DNA of 64,000 nt from Unio delphinus. Lineage: Eukaryota; Mollusca; Bivalvia; Unionida; Unionidae. This document shows positions 43,485 to 57,639 of the stretch, one piece after another (within the stretch, counting starts at the first letter, position 1; each line of letters begins with the position of its first letter). The notes beneath the pieces are model-generated. The model made no database searches, was not told where the DNA came from, and saw only the letters and a list, made by a program, of their open reading frames with translations. The translations under genes and the position numbers were made by a program. Location: the NCBI GenBank assembly GCA_029339505.1, contig JAQISU010000134.1, forward strand, positions 832,501 to 896,500. Reading direction: 5' to 3'.

Positions 43485-43772
43485 TCAACGATAAAAAGGC
43501 TAGAGACACTTTTCTACCACTGGTGAGGCCAGCAATGGAACTGTTCTTTAATAATTTAATTTGAAGAAAAACAATGGAGCAACTATGGTAGACCGTCTCA
43601 CCTGATTTTTACAATCAACAACCACATATACAACACGCTTATGCACTTTAAGTTGTAAGATAAAAGACAGGTAGGTATACAACATTCAAAATCCAGCAAC
43701 TGAACACCAGTAAAGATGCAACAGATATAACGCAAAAGTCCCTTCTATTTCTTTTAAATATAGCCATTCATT

Positions 43773-43856
<84 letters not shown>

Positions 43857-43972
43857 ACCATAATAACATTTACCCTTTTTGTGGTTGAAGGACATTACTT
43901 GTGTTTATTTATATATATTTTGGATATTTATCTATCATTCACAACCTATATACTTATATAATATTTTAAATC

Positions 43973-44046
<74 letters not shown>
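43424..44046. repeat. cluster of microsatellites: (TA)n, (CT)n, (TA)n
   Basis: (TA)n at 43424-43483, (CT)n at 43776-43855 and (TA)n at 43976-44046, with unremarkable AT-rich sequence between. A short CACACA tract lies at about 43372-43400. Confidence 0.95.
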
Positions 44047-44048
<2 letters not shown>

Positions 44049-44498
44049 AACACACGTCGTCACGAGCAACATATTTTTAAAATACTAATCAGCATGATTA
44101 TTTGTAAGCTAATTCAAAAGAAAGAATTATGTTCAGTCATGCACTTAACAGAATCCTACAAATCGTGACAGGAATGTTGCTATATTTGTTATAGATTGTT
44201 GAAGTACATTATAGCTTGTTGTTATGTGGGGTTCTTTTGGGTAAAAGCAATTATATCATTGAATTGTAAAATCCTGTTGTTTGTTTTATTAAAAAAATAT
44301 TTTAGACATCTTTATATTACAAGAAGAGTAAAATTGATAACACTGCAATATAAAATATCTTTCTTCAATAAGTAGTTCTTCGATGGCTACTGCATTCAGT
44401 TTTAGTGTTGTCCCTTTCATGGTCAGCTGGAGACAGAAATCTAATCTTCATCAGAGGATACTGTGAAGTTGTGTGCTGAAGTAATTCATCATATGTGT

Positions 44499-44500
<2 letters not shown>

Positions 44501-44554
<54 letters not shown>

Positions 44555-44559
44555 TATTA

Positions 44560-44657
<98 letters not shown>
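44501..44657. repeat. (AAT)n-(GAT)n-(AAT)n microsatellite
   Basis: Compound trinucleotide repeat; open frames encoding poly-Asn, Asp, Leu or Ser are artefacts. Confidence 0.98.
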
Positions 44658-44735
44658 TTGTTACATGCTGATTTCAGTACTTTTGTAGAATGCATGTTTA
44701 TGATTCACGTATTATTTAATACTTAATACTTTAAT

Positions 44736-45019
44736 ACGGTGGTCTAAATGGTAAAAGCGTCCGCCTCGGATGCGGAAGGTCGCAGGTTCGAACCCCGGCA
44801 GTCAAACCAAAGACTTATAAAAATGGTAATAACAGCTGCATTGCTTGGTGCACAGCAATAAGAGATATGTATTATGACTGGTTGGTCTGGAGATAATGTG
44901 ACAAGGTTGCAGCATGAGGCTGCAATGCTAGACATCAGTATGAACTGCCACACTGCAGACCTAGTAGTACTGTAATATGAAAATGAGAACTTGAAAATTG
45001 TTAAAGCTGTGTGAAATAT
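44736..45019 (+). mobile_element. SINE family A (tRNA-derived)
   Basis: tRNA-like head: A-box-like GGTGGTCTAAATGGTAAAAG, GTCCGCCTCGGATGCGGAAG, B box GGTTCGAACCCCGG. The body has TGGTCTGGAGATAATGTGAC and AGACATCAGTATGAACTGCC. Followed by a (TC)n tract. Confidence 0.85.
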
Positions 45020-45024
45020 CTACA

Positions 45025-45139
<115 letters not shown>

Positions 45140-45394
45140 ATATCATAATGTGAAGAGGTTTGTCAGATTTCACAACTGTGAATTGATGGAACTTTGAACA
45201 TGTATTAATAATGAACAAACGAATTAAAACGATACATGATATGTCAGGGAAAAGATACACTGTATTAGTATCAACATTCCATTATATTTTATACACTGTT
45301 AGTAAAATAATACCGCAAGCTACTTGTTGTTGTTGTTGTGGGATTCTTCATGTGCCTCTTCTATACTTCATCACACTTATCCCAATATTCAGAC

Positions 45395-45580
45395 TGTCCC
45401 AAAACGCGATCAGAAAAAATGGCAAAAATAATACAAATGACAAACGATATTGGAATGTCCCAAAACGCGATCAGAAAAACGCCAAAAATAATACAAATGA
45501 CAAGCGATATTGTAATGTCCCAAAACGAGATCAGAAAAACGACAAAAATAATACAAATGACAAGCGATATGGGAATGTCA
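45395..45580. repeat. 60-bp tandem repeat, three copies
   Basis: GTCCCAAAACGCGATCAGAA and AATAATACAAATGACAAGCG repeat every 60 bp, leaving a 126-codon frame open over the array. No other evidence for a gene. Confidence 0.9.
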
Positions 45581-45625
45581 GTTTTAAATAAACAACGGAA
45601 GAAATTATCTAAATTGCGTTGGTAG

Positions 45626-46251
45626 TTTGTGGGGTCTTTTTTAAGATGCAGAAATACGGCGAAATTTGCGGTTTTGACGAGCTTACAACCATTTAATTGT
45701 GAACAAAATTAAAATTTTATTTTCAGTGTTTCACCATACAATGTCTAAATATGTTATAATCATTGTGGAATATGTCAACTTTATTGTAAACGTTCATTGT
45801 AGCTGATACGTCAATTTCGATGTAGTTAAAGCTTGACAGTCGAAGAGATGTAAGGTGAATATGAATTTCGATCTTATTATCATGGGTAGTTTCCATTCCC
45901 TGCCATATTGTTTCCTGTCCTATCATGGGTTGTTTCCACTCCCTGCATTATTCAGTTTTCTGTCCTAATTTCTGAACTGATAGGTAATGAATGTTAGGTT
46001 ACTGATTACTGGAATATTGGTCTTCATTTGGATTTGAAATTGCTATTTCACTTCATACTATTGTTTTATATTGTTAGATATATTTTATATTGTTAGATAT
46101 ATTTTATATTCTTAGATATTTCTTCGTATACTACTTATCTTGTTCCGGTAATTTTTGCTATGAATAAACTCTCAAGTATCAGATTTATTACAGATTTAAT
46201 TATCAACTTAAACATTCTCTACTGGCTGAAATTAACCATTATTTAAAGCAT
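45626..46251. other. no gene recognised
   Basis: AT-rich; two short direct repeats (TTATATTGTTAGATATATTT near 46067, ATCATGGGT(A/T)GTTTCCA near 45880 and 45923). Confidence 0.5.
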
Positions 46252-46514
46252 TCCGCTCAGGTGGTCAAGTGGTTAGAGCGTCCGCCTCCGATGCGGAAGG
46301 TCGTGGGTTCGATCCCCGGCCGCGTCAATTGGCGCTCAGCATTAAAAGGTTAGTGTTAGGAATGGTCGGTCTGGTGTCAGGATACTTTGACTGGGTGAGC
46401 ATCATGCTACATGTCTGCGGCATGATGCCCCAGTGCTAGACATCATTATAAACTGTCACACTGCAGACATAGTAGCGAAATGATTGGGTTTTTTTTTTTA
46501 AAAGCTACGTTAAA

Positions 46515-46519
<5 letters not shown>
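46252..46519 (+). mobile_element. SINE family A (tRNA-derived)
   Basis: Best-preserved head: CCGCTCAGGTGGTCAAGTGG, TTAGAGCGTCCGCCTCCGAT and B box GGGTTCGATCCCCGG. The tail is AAAGCTACGTTAAAAATCC then (TC)n to about 46600. Confidence 0.9.

Positions 46520-46606
<87 letters not shown>
46518..46606. repeat. (CT)n-(CA)n microsatellite at a SINE 3-prime end
   Basis: Continuous with the SINE tail. Confidence 0.96.
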
Positions 46607-47177
46607 TACATTCTGCAGGTAAGCCTTTTAACGTCGCGTGCCAAAATGATGACGTCACTTGGATGGAGCCTTTTCGCATCAGGAAAGCAATTGTTGATGC
46701 CAGTTGAATGATTAACAGTTTAGCTGAACCCAAGAACTGGCACAATGCCTGAATAGATGAATGAAGCTCAGCTAATAGCTTGAGGGAATTTTTCATTGTA
46801 AGATGGAATTAAAATCATGACTTGTGCAAAAGAAAAATAAATTCAGCTGTCTTTTCAAGCCTAATGGCTAAGGTCAGTGAATAGACATCTAGACAGACAA
46901 CCTAAGTTATTGGTTAAATATGTGTCTGTCTGATAGCGTAGACTGACCTAATACGTGAACCGGCACATTCTTTCAAAATCCTGTCAGCAATAGTGTTGTG
47001 CTTTTTTTTTTTTTAAATTTGGTTTATGACAGGTGAGACAGACTTTATAAGAGGACACGATCAATCTTTATGTGCACAGTTATGAGAGACTCTTTAATAA
47101 AAAGTGATTGTTTAAAAAAATTGTTTAGATACAGCAAAGTAATACATGTATATAAACATGAATGATCACATTTATTC
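46607..47177. other. no gene recognised
   Basis: Nothing supportable. Confidence 0.5.
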
Positions 47178-47235
<58 letters not shown>

Positions 47236-47530
47236 ATTATATTATTATTCATATTATTATGATTTACTATTATTAATATTAATATTATTAGTATTAGTAT
47301 TAATATTGTTGTTATTATTATTATTATTATTATTATTAATATTATATTATTATTAATATTATTATGATTTACTATTATTATTAATATTAATATTATTAGT
47401 ATTAGTATTAATATTGTTGTTGTTATTATTATTATTATTATTATTATTAATAATATTATATTATTATTAATATTATTATGATTTACTATTATTATTAATA
47501 TTAATATTATTAGTATTAATATTAATATTG

Positions 47531-47586
<56 letters not shown>
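47178..47586. repeat. (TTA)n region with a higher-order unit of about 115 bp
   Basis: ATT/TTA trinucleotides interspersed with three copies of a block containing ATTATGATTTACTATTATTA and AGTATTAGTATTAATATTG. Confidence 0.95.
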
Positions 47587-47587
<1 letters not shown>

Positions 47588-49019
47588 CCATTTTTATAGC
47601 TTGGTTTTACTCTGCTGAGCAGGATTACTGAAATGTTTTTTTGTTTTCTTTAACAACAGTAGTCATATTTGATGGTAGATTATCCTCCTTTTATACAAAT
47701 TTAAAACGTCATTTGGCAGGATTCTTTTCATTACCACATGCACTGCAAAATAAGTTAAGTCAAACTGCATTCAAAAAAACATGGCGTCGCACCTGCAGAT
47801 AAAGGTCTCTATAATCTGTTCTAATTACGCCTAACAAACTGCACAGGCCCATATGTGCCAATGCATAATGCGCCGACGATATGGGTCTGTGCAGTTTTGC
47901 AGTTTGAGTCGACTTATAAGCGAGTACAGATGGTAAGTTTTTTAAACTTATAATCGGTAGTCAAGGAAATGAAGTAATTTAAAAGTGTTTTTTCTTTTAA
48001 CTTTTATTTTTGTTAATGACATTTCTATTTTATAATTTAATGACGTCATTTTGTGCAAAAGTGTTAACGCCATGATACTTTCTGTCAAACATCAAATTCT
48101 GTTCAGCTGTTTCAAAGAATCATTTCAAACCTTACCATTAAAAAAAATAAAAGTGACCTTATTTTATACGAGTCATTGAAAGATGTTTGAAAAATTGTTT
48201 TGTTTTGTTATTGCAACCATTGTGGATGGCAGATCGGAATCATTTGTACAAACTTGAAAGGTCCTCCTTCCAGAATGCTGTCTTGTTTTGATAAATAAAT
48301 AAAAAAATCTCTGCGATTATAATTTAATTTATGTAATAAGCTCGTTAAAGCTGGTCTTAATTTTTTTTAAAATTTAAATCATATCGATGTTAAATAAATC
48401 TTATCTTATCTTTCTGAGAAGAAATTGTTTTAAGTTTTTTCCCTTATTTTATTTTATTAATGGTGATCGTTGCCGCATGCATACTGGCAGTATGTGCGCA
48501 ATTTTGAAAGTTCTTCAATGATGGTTGTTTTGTGCCAAATCTGGTACAAATTCATCTAGAGGATTTTGAGGAACAAATTTTAAAACATAGCAACTGCTAA
48601 TGTGTGCAGGCCATACCACTGAGAAGAAGAAAAAAACACAAGCCAATTAATTATGATAAGTTGTATAAAGCTGTCCTAAATTTAAAAAAGCATTACTTTT
48701 TTGTAGAAGCATGTTTACACTGGTGCAAAATTAGTTGGTTTTTTTTATATTGCATTTCAAATATAAATCAAGATTGAGTAAGTTAACATGTCACACATAC
48801 ACGATTAAATACAGTGAGTTTATGGTGGAAGCGAGTGGCTTGTACTGAATATTTACTTACTATCTTCAAAAGTATGTTAACACTTAGAATCATAAGACAA
48901 GGTGGTACATGCATAATACAGCTAAAATATATATGTTAAGGATTTATGTGCCTGTTTCTCATTTAAACCATGTATTTAGAAAATATGACTTCAAATGAGT
49001 GCAGCAGAAACTTCACATG
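47587..49019. other. non-coding, with a palindromic MITE fragment at about 47815-47940
   Basis: The fragment has AACAAACTGCACAGGCCCAT, GATATGGGTCTGTGCAGTTT and GACTTATAAGCGAGTACAGA, related to 10528-10746. Nothing else was recognised. Confidence 0.55.
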
Positions 49020-49680
49020 ATTAACACCCAGTGATAGGAATACACGGATTACATTACTGTAATTAACACTCAATGATATGAGTACCTTGATTACATTATT
49101 ATAATTAATACTCGCTGATAATACTACCTAGATTACAGTATTGTAATTATTACTCGCTGATAGGAGTACCTTGCTTACATAATTGTAATTAATACTCACT
49201 GATAGGAGTACTTTGATTACATTATTGTAATTATTACTCGCTGATAGGAGTACCTCCTTGATTTCATTATAGTAATTAGTACTCACTGATACCTTGATTT
49301 CAGTATTGTAATTAATACTCACTGATATGAGTACCTGGATTACAGTATTGTAATTAATACTCGCTGATAGGAGTACCTCCTTGATTTCATTATATTAATT
49401 AGTACTCATTGATAGGAGTACCTTGATTTCATTATTGTAATTAATACTCGCTGATAGCAGTACATGATTTACATTATTGTAATTAATACTCGCTGACAGG
49501 ACTAACTAGATTATATTACTTTAATTTATATTCACTGATAGGTGAACCTTGATTACAGTATTGCAATTTATATACACTGATAGGAGTACCTAGATTACAT
49601 TACTATAATTAATATTCACTGATATGAGTATCGAAATTACACAACTGTAATTAATACTGACAGAAGTAACTAGATTAGAT
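49020..49680. repeat. degenerate minisatellite, about 40-60 bp units
   Basis: ATTACATTATTGTAATTAAT and ACTCGCTGATAGGAGTACCT recur with variable spacing and frequent small deletions. Confidence 0.85.
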
Positions 49681-50328
49681 AATTATATTTACAATTATGT
49701 GTAAATCAGCATCCATTTGAACTAACATTAAGTGTTTGTTTAGATTCCAAAACTACCTAAGTTTAAAACAATCAATCATGTCCAAATTTTACTTGATCCC
49801 TTTCCATCAGTAACCACAAAGGTTTAAACACATCTGTGCAGATGCTCTCCTGGATTTTTTGGTGATGGGGTGGGGGTGGGACGTGGGTTCAAAAGCTTTT
49901 TTAATGTTTTGAACGTTGTTATAGTTTAGTACATTTTGCAAAAGTATAAGAAACTAACAAAACATTAAATATAATGTTTGTTCAAGTGGCATTTATAAAA
50001 AAAAAATAGTTTTTACTTAATATTGATTGTCATAATTTCATAAGCATATTCTAATCTGAATTATTGAGTATAACTCATATGGTGCTGTACTTGCTTTCTG
50101 ATATATGCTATAAGTGAAAGCATCTTTATAACTGATATCCCAATTAATTAACAAGTGTAAACATACTGATGGGCTTGTCTCCAGATGTTAATGTATTTAA
50201 TTCTTTGGACGGATCATTTTGGTAGTTGATAGGGATAAATACTGAAAACAAAACCTTTAGGAAAATCAATACGGAAACAAAGCATCTATGATGATGATAC
50301 TCAAACATCACAAGAATTGTACCGTGTT
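49681..50328. other. no gene recognised
   Basis: Nothing supportable. Confidence 0.5.
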
Positions 50329-50797
50329 TACTCGCTTATAAGTCAAGTAAAACTGCAAACAATAAAGATAGTCATCGGCATTAGAACAATGAAGGGGCCC
50401 CGAGTGGCCGAGTGGTCTAAAGCGCTGTCCGTTACGGACCACTGCCATCTCACCTCTGTCTGCGTGGGTTCGAGTCTAAGATTCGGCTAATGTAGTTAAG
50501 TGAGAAAGCTTGCCAGTAGCTTCTCGTGGGTCGGTGGTTCTTTCCGGGGTTTTTCCGGTTTCTTCCTCCACCACTAATACTGGCCGCCATGTATAGCCTA
50601 TATATTGTGCTGAAAAATGGCGTTAAACCATAAAAAAAAAAAAAAAAAAAAATTAGAACAATGAAGATGCAGACCGGGGTCTATATTGTTTGTTATACTG
50701 ATTTCTCCTTACAAACTGCACAGATCCATGTACCAACATATCTGGGTCTGTGTAGTTTGCATTTAGACTCGACTTAAAAGCAGGCAGAGAATGTACA
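50329..50797. mobile_element. palindromic MITE interrupted by a SINE
   Basis: Ends ACCGTGTTTACTCGCTTATA with AGTC at the left, and the partial complement GACTCGACTTAAAAGCAGGC at the right. The central GACCGGGGTCTAT and ATCTGGGTCTGTGTAG parts match the family at 10528. Interrupted at 50395. Confidence 0.65.
50395..50651 (+). mobile_element. SINE family B, complete copy with target duplication
   Basis: Head CCCGAGTGGCCGAGTGGTCT (A box), B box GGGTTCGAGTCTAAG. The conserved 3-prime core has GGTTTCTTCCTCCACCACTA, ATACTGGCCGCCATG and GAAAAATGGCGTTAAACC, followed by a poly-A tail. Flanked by a 15-bp direct repeat ATTAGAACAATGAAG (50380-50394 and 50652-50666). The 3-prime core resembles that of mollusc SINE superfamilies (from memory). 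Confidence 0.92.
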
Positions 50798-50910
50798 CTG
50801 TTATGTACGTCACACGTAACTAACTTGTTCAATTCCTGTCAATCAAATCTACGATTTATAATATAATTTCACAGTAGATATAGAAAACCTAAATTAAAAT
50901 GATAACTATG

Positions 50911-51220
50911 CATGGCCATTCCGGTTGCCTAGTGGTTAGAGCGTCCGCCTCGAATGGGGGATGTCGTGGGTTCGATCCCCGGACGAGTCATAACAAAGAC
51001 CTATACAAATGGTACTAACAGCTGCTTCGCTAGACGTTCAGCATTAACAGGTTAGTGTAAGGACTGGTAGGCCTGGTGTCAGGATAATGTGACAGTGGGA
51101 CATGATGCTACTAGTATGCGGCATGATGCCACAGTGCTAGACATCATTATGAGCTGCCATATCGCAGACATTGTAGTGATATGGCAGAAACAACTGCGTA
51201 AGCTAAGTTAAAAATCCTAA
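50911..51220 (+). mobile_element. SINE family A (tRNA-derived), without a (TC)n tail
   Basis: Head CCATTCCGGTTGCCTAGTGG, GAGCGTCCGCCTCGAATGGG, B box GGGTTCGATCCCCGG; body GTGCTAGACATCATTATGAG; tail AAGCTAAGTTAAAAATCC. Confidence 0.88.
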
Positions 51221-52950
51221 TGACGTCACACAACTGTGCATCCTTACCTAGCTGATGAGTGACAGTCATTCATTCCATGAAGTGGTCTTTTCAGTAAAAA
51301 CTACTTATCAAAATTACGTATGAAGTATACTTTTGTTTGTGTGATATGATCAGGTTTCCATAATACCTCATAACTTGGGTGACGCTGGTGACTGTTACAA
51401 GATCAGTAGATATATCATGCACAGTCATGCATTTAATGACAGTGTGTCAATTTGTATGCAAGAGTACACGCAAACAAAGCTGAAGTGCATAGTAATGTAA
51501 ATGTACACTCAATAGGTACATCTTAAACCAGTTGCATGCATGAAACCTTCTAAGCTAAAAAATGAGGAAATTATGTGTACCTCGTTATTGTTTAATTTGT
51601 TCACAATTAAATTTCCATTTAGTGTGTGTTTATGTGTGTGTGTGTGGGGGGGTAAATACAATTTTTTTACTTGCTACCTTCTCATTTTCATATAAAATAA
51701 ATAAATAATAGAAATCAATGGATGTCTTTGCTTTTATGTTTAGTACGGGAAACGCTTATGTTCTTATTGAACATTTTAAAATTAAAAACGTTTTGGCACA
51801 TAATTGATACTTAATTTTACACCTAAAGTTACAAAAATTGTAAACAAAAAGGTATTAATGACATTAAGTGGTTCATGATCAATTACCATATGATTTAGAG
51901 AAAGTTAACACCAAATTGACTAAGCTAAATCAGGGTGTGCTGTTTCCAGACAAAAATTTAAGTTTTTAAGTAATTTCCCTGCGAAACTCGGCAGTCCAAG
52001 TTTTTGACGAAAAGGGAACCTAGTTACGAGATCAGTAAAAAGTACTTTTCTCATTAAAAATGTCCACGGCAAGAGGTCTGGATGAAGTTGAGTCACACGG
52101 AAATGGAGATTCGGCTGCATAGCATGAGTGAGTTTTGAAAAGGCACGAAAGTATTTTCTCATTCGCATATTTTTATTGATGTAAGTTTGTAATTATTTTT
52201 TTTAATTTATTCATTTAAATTCATACAATAACTTCCTTAAATTCAGAATCTTATGATCGATATACAGTTATCTCCAATGTTATATGACTCGTGTATTGTA
52301 TTTGAATTTGCTCGAAGCGAGTTTTTCGCATTATCTCGCTCATATGTAGTAGAAAGCATGTACTGCATAAATTTCAGGCATTACTCTGATACGAATTGTG
52401 AGAATTAATTTATATGTCTTAAATGATATGTGTCATGTATGCAAAGAACTAATTTTTTTTATGCCTATATCAATCAATCGCTAATTATAAAGTAATGAAG
52501 TTAAGACAAGACGTGATGTCGAATAATTAATTTGTGTAATTAAGTCGGGAATAAAAATCTAAGTATTACTGACACTAATCACAAATACCGTGAAAAGCAG
52601 TGGGTCGATCGACATTTTTCAGCTTGTAATTTACAGCTCACTGTGGGACGTAAACGTTTATTAAAGGTTTGGTTGTGTCGTGTTCCAGTTAGCAATGTAG
52701 TCAGCAGCTCGGAAAAATATATTAATTTCATGTTAATCTGATTGTGTATTAGTGTCAGGTTTCAAACTTACCACATTAGCTTAGTTTTGTTGATTTACAA
52801 TAAAACGAAACCTGAAGTAAAAACGAATGGGGATATTTATCAATTCCAGGAGAAGGAATACCTGACAAATAATAAGGTTGCGATTCATTAATTTGATGGG
52901 AAATAAAAGCTCCATACATATGCAGCCAAGTTACCGTTGATGACCGAAGA

Positions 52951-53030
<80 letters not shown>

Positions 53031-53530
53031 GGGGGGGGGGGTAAATATGGCAACGCTGACCTGCCACAAACAGTTATTTGAAAAGAACCGAATCAATCAG
53101 GTTATGCTAATGTGGCGGCATATTGAGTTCGAGCAGTCACTCGATCCTATGATGATTTTTGTTATGTCGGTAAAACGGAACGTGTTAATTGCATTTCGCA
53201 TAACTTCGTAATTCTATTTCTAAACGAAAGTGTATCGTTCAAATGTAACGTAAAGTAATGTTGTTTATGTAATTGATTAAACTTATATTTTACATACGGG
53301 GGATCGAGTGGTCTCATTCTGTATCTTTGCTCAGATCTCTTTTATTCAATCATTAATTAAATATTTTATTTCACTGCTTGCTCGATCGAGGCAATAATAC
53401 CGTAGTTGATCATCTCCTATATAACGGTAACCTAAGTACCATAGCAGATAGGATCGATTATGATATCACTTACACACTCAATATTTTTCACTCATGCTCT
53501 CAATATTTATAACAGCAATAACAATATGGA

Positions 53531-53615
<85 letters not shown>

Positions 53616-55070
53616 GAGATGTTTGTGGAGAGAGATGACTGTATAATGAGGGGTTTGTGGTGAGGGATGACTGGGTACTCTGATGGGGTTTGTAGTTAGG
53701 GATTACTGGGTCATTGGTGGTGTTTGAGGTGGGGGTGGGGTGGATTTTTAACGTAGATTTAATAATTATTCAGTCATATATCTATGATGTCTGAAGAATT
53801 GCAGTCGATAGTGATGTAGGAGACCCAATTTGTAAGAAAATGAAGGAAACCACACATACCTCGATTTCTTAGTGGTATTTGCTTTTGCAATGAAATTTTA
53901 CACTAATCTAAATTTATAATTTGAACTATCACACATCTTTACGGGTTAGATATGGAATACGTTAAGAGACAATTAATGTCAAAATTGTATAATTTTCGTT
54001 TGGTCAGACATTGTGACGCTTCAATTAGGACACTAGTATTTTTAAGACTGCGCAGATTTATTAATAACTTTTCACGCCAAAGTAAAGACGCCAGCAGATT
54101 TTTACATATGTTTTTAATTACTTTTCACAGAAACAATACCAATAACTTCCATTTAATCAGAATTCCAACTAGCTCAATTTCCATTAACTTTCATAACAAA
54201 TGACTCAATGCTACACACTGGTGCCAAACTAAATGAAGATTGCTGATTATCACAAGAGTTGGAATATTTCTAAGTCGTTACTTGAAGTGTATTTTAACCA
54301 ATCGTTTGTTGTCTCAACGTTATCTGCTTTATACCAATAGCATGCAGTATGTGAATTTTGACGATCATTGGGAGAGACATGTAACATGCTCATTTCGAAT
54401 ATAAGTTTGGAACGTTTTACTAGGAAAAAAAGTCACTACATGCTTCCAGAAATATCTGCTGGTATATTTCCTTTGGCATGGCAATGTAACAATAAATCTC
54501 CAGGCTTGAAGATACTGGCTACAAGCGCCGAAAAAAACATTGACTGTCCAATGAAAAAAAAAATTTGCAAACATTTTTGACATTTTCAATCTGCTAACTT
54601 CTAAAAGGTCTAACTAACAAAATTGCGTCAACTCACTGAAAGATAATCTTTCTTCACGTCAAAATGACGTCTAAATTGCTTTAAAAAAATATCACTGTAG
54701 AGGAAAACACCATTAAGAAATTGAGGGCAAATTCTGAAACTGCAACATAATATGCTCATAGCGTGTCCCCATTACAGTATAAAAGTTTACACAAGTTCCC
54801 TTTTTATAAAAATGTATAAAAGGAATTGTTTCCACTGCAACATATATGAGACTGACACCATTCAGGCGAAGTATGAAGTTATTTATAACTGACATAAGCT
54901 AAATGTCAAGTGATATATAACTTGTGCACTTTTAACGGGTAGAAATTAGAAAACAGATATATTATTAAGGTGCAAATCTGCATCAACTTGTCTCAGGGAG
55001 GAGTACAAAATAAAGTTTTACTCTGCCCCTACAATTTTCACCCAGTCATGAGAAGTGGATGAGTGGTTTT
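51221..55070. other. non-coding flank with (GT)n-(GA)n-Gn at 52952-53041 and (TA)n at 53537-53613
   Basis: Searched for SAC-domain exons on the minus strand and for other genes, and none was found. Open frames of 60-106 codons here lack motifs. The two microsatellites are unambiguous. Confidence 0.55.
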
Positions 55071-55071
55071 C

Positions 55072-55790
55072 CTGAGCCCTGTTAAAGTACATGCAAATTT
55101 TGGTATCTACATTAAAGTACATGCAGATTTTAGTGATTGCGTTACAGTTACATGCTAATTGTTATGTTAAAGTACATGCATATTTTAGTGATTGCGTTAC
55201 AGTTACATGCTAATTGTTATGTTAAAGTACATGCATATTTTAGTGATTGCGTTACAGTTACATGCTAATTGTTATGTTAAAGTACATGCAGATTTTAGTG
55301 ATTGCGTTACAGTTACATGCTAATTGTTATGTTAAAGTACATGCATATTTTAGTGATTGCGTTACAGTTACATGCTAATTGTTATGTTAAAGTACATGCA
55401 GATTTTAGTGATTGCGTTACAGTTACATGCTAATTGTCATGTTAAAGTACATGCAGATTTTAGTGATTGCGTTACAGTTACATGCTAATTGTTATGTTAA
55501 AGTACATGCAGATTTTAGTGATTGCGTTACAGTTACATGCTAATTGTTATGTTAAAGTACATGCAGATTTTAGTGATTGCGTTACAGTTACATGCTAATT
55601 GTTATGTTAAAGTACATGCAGATTTTAGTGATTGCGTTACAGTTACATGCTAATTGTTATGTTAAAGTACATGCAGATTTTAGTGATTGCGTTACAGTTA
55701 CATGCTAATTGTTATGTTAAAGTACATGCAGATTTTAGTGATTGCGTTACAGTTACATGCTAATTGTTATGTTAAAGTATATGTACATTG
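55072..55790. repeat. 55-bp minisatellite, about 13 copies
   Basis: TGATTGCGTTACAGTTACAT and GCTAATTGTTATGTTAAAGT repeat every 55 bp with almost no variation between 55140 and 55770. Confidence 0.96.
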
Positions 55791-56560
55791 TAGTGATTAC
55801 ATCTGAATTACACGTAGATTGTAATAATGAAGTACATATTGCTTTGGTGATTCCTTTTGAATCATATGTAGATTGTTATGTTAAAAATATATGTAGAATA
55901 TGGTGGTAACATTTGAAATACATGGGGATTGTAATGCTAAAGTACACGTATAATTTGATGGTAACATTGGAAATACCGGTACATGGGGATTGTAATGCTA
56001 AAGTACACGTATAATTTGATGGTAACATTGGAATTACACGTTGATTGTAATGCAAATCCATTTGTAGAATGTGATGGTGACATTATAAATACACGAGGAT
56101 TGTACTGCTAAAGTGCACGGAGAATTGGATGGTAACATCGTAATTACACGTTGATTGTAATGCAAATCCAGATGTAGAATTTAATGATAATATTAGAAAT
56201 AAACGAGGATTGAAATGTTAAAGTGCATGGAGAATTTGATGGTAACATTGGAATTACACGTTGATTGTAATGCAAATAAATGTTTGTAGAATGTGATGGT
56301 AACATTGGAATTACACGTTGATTGTAATGCAAATCCATATTTAGAATTTAATAGTAACATTGGATTTACAAGTTGATTGTAATACAAATCCATATGTAGA
56401 ATGTGATGGTAACATTAGAAATACATGCTGATTGTAATGTTAAGGTACACGGAGAATTGGATGGTAACATTGGAATTACATGAGGATGGTAATGTTAAGA
56501 TGCATGTAGAATATGCCGATTACAATGGAATTACATGAAGATAAAGCACACGTGGTTATG
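55791..56560. repeat. degenerate minisatellite related to the 55-bp array
   Basis: Units such as GATGGTAACATTGGAATTAC and ACGTTGATTGTAATGCAAAT repeat irregularly. Confidence 0.8.
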
Positions 56561-57639
56561 TTAATTACATCTGTAACTAATTGAAGTTATTATCAGAAAA
56601 TGAATAATCAACGTGGGATCTGTACTCAAAGCTTATGATAGTGTTACTTTCTGCAAGAGAATTCAATAGCCATAATATTTGTTTACAACTCTCCCGCCAT
56701 ATATTAACCATATCATTCAACACACATACACACATTTTGTATTTCATGGTCTTACAAAGGCAATAAGTATACATCATTAATACGTATCGTTGTTAATTGG
56801 GAATAATCCACAACAGTTGACTGACAGCAATCAATATCTGTAGCTAACAAATTGTAGCTCGTTAGCAAGGTAATGCTGTCAATTGTCAATGATTTATTAG
56901 TTTTGTCATGACTTGGACTTTTTTTCGTATATGCTTAACCAGTTTTGTGTCAGATTAAAACATCAATCAGTCATAAATGCTAGCTCATTTTTAATTTATG
57001 CGTAATGTTTTTGTTCATAAAGATTCGGACAAAGACCTAAATAAAACGTACTTTTCAGCTTTGCCCATCTCAAAACTGATGTGAAAAGAATGCAAAATAC
57101 ACAGTGAATATGGTGTATAAGTCGGAAACGTGTTCAACACAGTGTACATTTCAGGGAAAACAGTGCTATGTCTGACAGATGTTCAAACACAGTGTAAATT
57201 TCAGTGAAAGCAGTGTTATGTCTGACAGATGTTCTTATCTGACAAGATACATTTATTATGCTAAATGCATACTGAGACACATGCATGTTCAATAAAAGTC
57301 ACCTATGTTCATAATAAAAGGATATGCAAAATATCTTTAATATACACACGTCACATATGTTCAAGATAGATATATGGATATGTGAAATATCTTTAACAAA
57401 CACAAGTCACGTGTTTACGATATGTGAATCTTGTTTAACATAAACAACAAAAAATTCATGTATAACAGATCTATGTATATGAAAAACATGTCTTCCACTT
57501 TATATAAACCTTATATATCCTAATTTTGTGGTACAGTGTTAATAAGTTTTTTTTTTCAAGTCTTGCATATATGAAATAAAATACATTTATTATGTCCTGT
57601 TAAACATATTTGACATATTTTACATGTAACATAACTTGT
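56561..57639. other. no gene recognised
   Basis: Contains a short duplication (GTGCTATGTCTGACAGATGT versus GTGTTATGTCTGACAGATGT at about 57161 and 57211). Confidence 0.5.

Noticed and set aside
44463..44726. Poly-Asn/Asp frame
   Set aside because: Compound trinucleotide microsatellite.
51920..52168. 82-codon minus-strand frame as a further phosphatase exon
   Set aside because: No SAC-domain similarity and no matching splice phases with the exon at 41165-41357.
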